This document shows, one piece after another, positions 14,089 to 16,493 of a stretch of 16,493 bases of DNA (positions are counted from its first letter, which is position 1; every line of letters starts with the position of its first letter). The notes beneath the pieces are model-generated. The model saw only the letters and a program-made list of their open reading frames with translations. It made no database searches and was not told where the DNA came from. The DNA comes from an uncultured Caryophanales bacterium (GTDB lineage Bacteria > Bacillota_I > Bacilli_A > RF39 > UBA660). The stretch covers positions 1 to 16,493 of the forward strand of contig CAMKQS010000031.1 of the NCBI GenBank assembly GCA_946414975.1, given 5' to 3'. A program made the position numbers and the translations under genes.

Positions 14089-15249
14089 CTAAAATTCTTT
14101 TGTATTTCCTGTCTTAATATAACCCCTATTAAGCAAATATGTATCATTTTCATTAGTACTATATCTTATATAATTTATTCCCTTATTATATTTAAATGTA
14201 CGAGATCTATATAGTTTATTAACACTTGTACAATTATCAACAGTAACTTGTCTTGTTGCATATACTGGTGTAGTTCTCGTTCCATATATAGGAGTTTCCT
14301 TAGTCTGATAAATTGGAACCTCCCTAATAATAGGTTCATTTACAACTTTACCACCCTTAGTAGTCTGTTTAGTTCCCACTTGTTCTGGTCTAGTTCCAAC
14401 CTTATACTTTCTAGATTCATAACCAATTATATATGTTTCAGTATTATAACTTGCAATATATGTCTCTTCCCTAGTCTCAGTACAACCTTCTGTTTTAGTT
14501 ATGGTCTCTTCTTTAGTTTCAACCTCTAAATTTAAACTTGATTGTATTTCATTTGAAGACCAATCACTCCATGATGAATAAGTTCCTACTTTATCACTTG
14601 GTGTTAATGTATATTCATAAAACATATAACTTGTAGGTTCCGGATTTGGATTGGGATCAGGAGTAGGTACTACTGGAGGCTCTACAGTTGTTGGATTTGG
14701 TTCTACAGTAGTTGGGTTTACAGTATTTGGATTTTCATTTTTCTTTTTTTCAATTTTCTTCTCACAAACATCCGAATCCTTACAATAATTATACTTTCCT
14801 AAATAAGTTGTCAAATTAGCAGTATTTTTACATACTAAAGTAAAATCAATCCTATATTCTCCACTTTTTTTTGTTACTTCAACCTTACTTTTCTCACTGT
14901 CACATTTAGTATCTTCTTCAACTAATTCTTCAATAAAATGTTTATCATAAAAATCTTGTAAAGTTAAAATTGTATCAACTTTCTCATTGCCAAGTTTATC
15001 TTTATAATAATCAATAGCCGTATATTTAAAAGTTGCCATATTTGAAGCTAAACTTTTACCATAATTTTGTTCAATATCAGATAATTGTTCTAAACTATAT
15101 AAAACCATCTCTTTAGTTTTTTTTACTGGCTTCTTTTTACTAGCAACTTTAGAAATAATTAAAATTATAATCAAAAGAAATATAAATATAATCACTGCAT
15201 AAGTTACATAACTCCATATACTTAATTTATCCTTACGTTCTTTATACAT
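14089..15249 (-). CDS. Single-pass surface protein with proline-rich stalk and Tyr/Thr repeat domain
   Basis: I take the ATG at 15249 as start (386 residues) because AAGGTG lies six bases upstream; a longer frame from a TTG at 15306 would begin inside the promoter. Residues 12-33 form one strongly hydrophobic helix, preceded by Lys/Arg, so the rest is extracellular. Residues 45-170 form a compact domain with five cysteines (C116, C140, C156, C162 and nearby). Residues 173-206 are a Pro/Thr/Asn stalk with imperfect TTVEPN repeats. Residues 207-386 include YSSWSDWSS (224-232) and a beta-like stretch with repeated P-(I/V)-Y-x-T units (311-333). Such WSDWS/Tyr-rich domains occur in cell-surface proteins of gut Firmicutes. 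Role unknown; binding or adhesion is inferred. No LPXTG anchor is seen. Confidence 0.8.
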   Translation of the reverse strand: MYKERKDKLSIWSYVTYAVIIFIFLLIIILIISKVASKKKPVKKTKEMVLYSLEQLSDIEQNYGKSLASNMATFKYTAIDYYKDKLGNEKVDTILTLQDFYDKHFIEELVEEDTKCDSEKSKVEVTKKSGEYRIDFTLVCKNTANLTTYLGKYNYCKDSDVCEKKIEKKKNENPNTVNPTTVEPNPTTVEPPVVPTPDPNPNPEPTSYMFYEYTLTPSDKVGTYSSWSDWSSNEIQSSLNLEVETKEETITKTEGCTETREETYIASYNTETYIIGYESRKYKVGTRPEQVGTKQTTKGGKVVNEPIIREVPIYQTKETPIYGTRTTPVYATRQVTVDNCTSVNKLYRSRTFKYNKGINYIRYSTNENDTYLLNRGYIKTGNTKEF

Positions 15250-15276
15250 TTTAACACCTTCTTTTAATACCGGATT

Positions 15277-15306
15277 ATGGTAACATAACCAATTATTATT
15301 TGTCAA
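15277..15306 (-). promoter_or_regulatory. Promoter of the surface-protein gene
   Basis: Perfect TTGACA (15301-15306), an 18-bp spacer and TACCAT (15277-15282) preceded by TG one base away (TGTTACCAT), an extended -10. The -35 box lies in the last codons of the Smr gene (Ile-Asp-Lys-stop). The -10 hexamer has only four matches. Confidence 0.55.
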
Positions 15307-15571
15307 TATTTATTTTAACTAATGTCATACCAATATTATTATAAAACAATCTATAATCTATAACATATTTATTTTTTTTAAGAGTATTCATAGTTTCACC
15401 TTTTAATATTCCACTACCAATACCATGTACTATAACTATAATACTATTTTTCATTTTTCTATTATCATTTATAAATTCATTTATTTTTACTCTTGCATAA
15501 TCACGATCAAAACCGTGTAAATCTATAGTTGGCAAATTATCAGTAAAAATTACGTCTTCTAAGTTCATCAT
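15296..15571 (-). CDS. Stand-alone Smr-domain protein
   Basis: The 91-residue protein is essentially one Smr domain, the small MutS-related module also found at the C-terminus of MutS2. Visible motifs are IDLHGFDRDYA (16-26) and the glycine-rich VHGIGSGILKGE (48-59). Smr domains are known nucleases acting on DNA or RNA, including ribosome-rescue endonucleases. The DLHG and HGxGxG elements needed for activity are intact, but there is no MutS2 ATPase part here. Two adjacent ATGs (15571 and 15568) are possible; AAGGAA upstream fits either. The gene starts 32 bases inside the 3' end of the kinase gene, so the two are surely cotranscribed. No terminator follows. Confidence 0.88.
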   Translation of the reverse strand: MMNLEDVIFTDNLPTIDLHGFDRDYARVKINEFINDNRKMKNSIIVIVHGIGSGILKGETMNTLKKNKYVIDYRLFYNNIGMTLVKINIDK

Positions 15572-16430
15572 ATAGCTTCCTTACTGTATCTAATTTACAT
15601 ATAGACTTTCTACCTGTTAATTTAGTAATAGACAAACTTGATGTAGTATTTGCAAATGATAATATCTTATACATATCCCATTTATTTATAAGACCATATA
15701 TAAATGCTCCATGAAATATATCCCCAGCTCCTGTTGTATCTACTGCATCAAATAAAACTGGTTTAATAATCTTAACTGCACCATCATAATATGCACAACC
15801 ATCTTCTTCTAAAGTAATAACTACTTTACCTTTAAAATCATCATTCATTTTAGTAAGCATATAATCTATATCTTTACTATTTGTATACTCTTGAGCAAAA
15901 TTCTTAGAACATACTATATAGTCACTCATATGACATAATTCAACTACATTAGAATCACATCTACCTGCATCTATTACAACAATTGCATCTTTATTATCAT
16001 TTATTATCTTCTTAGATAACTCAAACTCGTGACCATCTATTAAAATTATATCTGGCTTGATATCTATATTTAAATTTTCAATAACTTTCTTATTGCTTTG
16101 ACATGCTAAAGATGTACGTGATGCATTTTCAGTATTTACAATTAAATATGATTTTGTAGTTTTAAAATTATCATCCTTAACTAAATAATCAGTATTAACA
16201 TTAACAGATTTAAACTCATTTTCTATGATATTACCTTCAACGTCATTACCAACAAGGCCACAAAAATAAGTATCAATACCCCATTTACCAAGCAAGTATG
16301 CACAATTAGCTGCAGGTCCACCACCACAACAAATCTCACTACCTACTCTATTTTTAGTATTTTCAATTGGATAACTACTAACTGGAATTACAACATCATA
16401 AGTTGCATGTCCTATACACAATACCTTCAT
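15540..16430 (-). CDS. PfkB-family carbohydrate/nucleoside kinase
   Basis: A ribokinase-like sugar or nucleoside kinase of about 296 residues. I chose the ATG at 16430 because GGTG lies just upstream and the family normally begins MKVLCIGHATYD; an ATG at 16439 would add three residues but has no spaced ribosome-binding site. The glycine-rich substrate-binding segment is GGGPAANCAYLLGKWG (near 36-51). The second PfkB signature DTTGAGDIFHGAFIYG contains the catalytic base, the Asp of GAGD, and the anion hole. Substrate is not determinable: ribose, fructose, adenosine and others are all possible. The gene ends in TGA, in-frame followed by TAA, which argues for standard TGA-stop usage. It overlaps the Smr gene by 32 bases and has its own promoter. 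Confidence 0.9.
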   Translation of the reverse strand: MKVLCIGHATYDVVIPVSSYPIENTKNRVGSEICCGGGPAANCAYLLGKWGIDTYFCGLVGNDVEGNIIENEFKSVNVNTDYLVKDDNFKTTKSYLIVNTENASRTSLACQSNKKVIENLNIDIKPDIILIDGHEFELSKKIINDNKDAIVVIDAGRCDSNVVELCHMSDYIVCSKNFAQEYTNSKDIDYMLTKMNDDFKGKVVITLEEDGCAYYDGAVKIIKPVLFDAVDTTGAGDIFHGAFIYGLINKWDMYKILSFANTTSSLSITKLTGRKSICKLDTVRKLYDELRRRNFY

Positions 16431-16452
16431 AAGCACCATCCATCTATTTTTA

Positions 16453-16481
16453 ATTATAGCAAATAATTACTTTTTATACAA
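16453..16481 (-). promoter_or_regulatory. Promoter of the kinase-Smr operon
   Basis: TTGTAT (16476-16481) and a perfect TATAAT (16453-16458) with a 17-bp spacer on the minus strand, about 22 bases before the chosen start codon. The -35 box is weak (three of six matches). Confidence 0.6.
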
Positions 16482-16493
16482 TATACTAAATAA

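Noticed and set aside
15284..15295. GGTTATGTTACC as terminator or operator after the Smr gene
   Set aside because: Only three outer base pairs match and no T-tract follows; it is better explained as promoter spacer and -10 sequence.
15250..15306. Upstream extension of the surface protein to a TTG at 15306
   Set aside because: The TTG is part of the TTGACA -35 box, while the ATG at 15249 has a good ribosome-binding site directly upstream and begins a typical basic-then-hydrophobic N-terminus.
15540..15542. Mycoplasma-type code with TGA as tryptophan
   Set aside because: The kinase gene ends in TGA at the expected family length, and tryptophans throughout (helicase, prepilin, exporter) use TGG.
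1..16493. Open frames on the plus strand (for example 2285-2557, 6711-6938, 7568-7879, 11134-11517, 14248-14529)
   Set aside because: They lie within or mostly over well-supported minus-strand genes, lack ribosome-binding sites and have shadow-like Phe/Ile/Leu/Ser composition.

Overview
The window reads as a chromosomal segment of a very AT-rich, low-GC Gram-positive bacterium, most likely an uncultured gut Bacilli/Mollicutes-related lineage. This placement rests on strong A/T codon bias, AGGAGG/GGTGA-type ribosome-binding sites, clear sigma-A promoters (TTGACA/TATAAT) and Bacilli-type housekeeping genes (gpsB, dnaD-nth, lspA-rluD, recD2). Tryptophan is encoded by TGG and the pfkB-like gene ends in TGA, so the standard bacterial code fits better than the Mycoplasma code. 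Every gene I accept lies on the minus strand, so transcription runs from high to low coordinates. No rRNA, tRNA, CRISPR array, insertion sequence or phage gene was seen.

In transcription order from the right edge, the first unit is a PfkB-family sugar/nucleoside kinase overlapping a stand-alone Smr-domain gene. Next is a single-pass surface protein with a proline-rich stalk, followed 37 bp later by a half-size ABC exporter, with a hairpin in between. Then come three poorly characterised genes: a 209-residue protein with a membrane segment at each end, a 600-residue DUF975 + CmpB-like membrane fusion protein, and a 618-residue soluble orphan. These three have identifiable promoters or terminators, so they look like short transcription units rather than one operon.

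The central part holds recD2 (helicase), a 48-codon gene not large enough for usual ORF cut-offs, and an isolated prepilin-like protein with a large C-terminal domain. The prepilin gene has its own extended -10 promoter and a terminator. No pilus assembly gene is nearby.

The left part is a tightly coupled operon: lspA - rluD - dnaD - nth - NUDIX hydrolase - unknown 217-residue protein. Adjacent genes overlap or abut (13, 0, 8, 0 and 8 bp), and the ribosome-binding sites lie inside the preceding genes. It combines lipoprotein processing, rRNA modification, replication initiation, base-excision repair and nucleotide clean-up. After it comes the 5' end of gpsB with its own consensus promoter; gpsB lying near dnaD-nth matches the order known in Bacillus.

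I did not find a convincing new multi-gene system. The most unusual items are the DUF975-CmpB fusion, the 618-residue orphan next to it, the G-tract leader of the 209-residue gene, the hairpin before the ABC exporter, and the repeated use of upstream 3' codons as -35 boxes.
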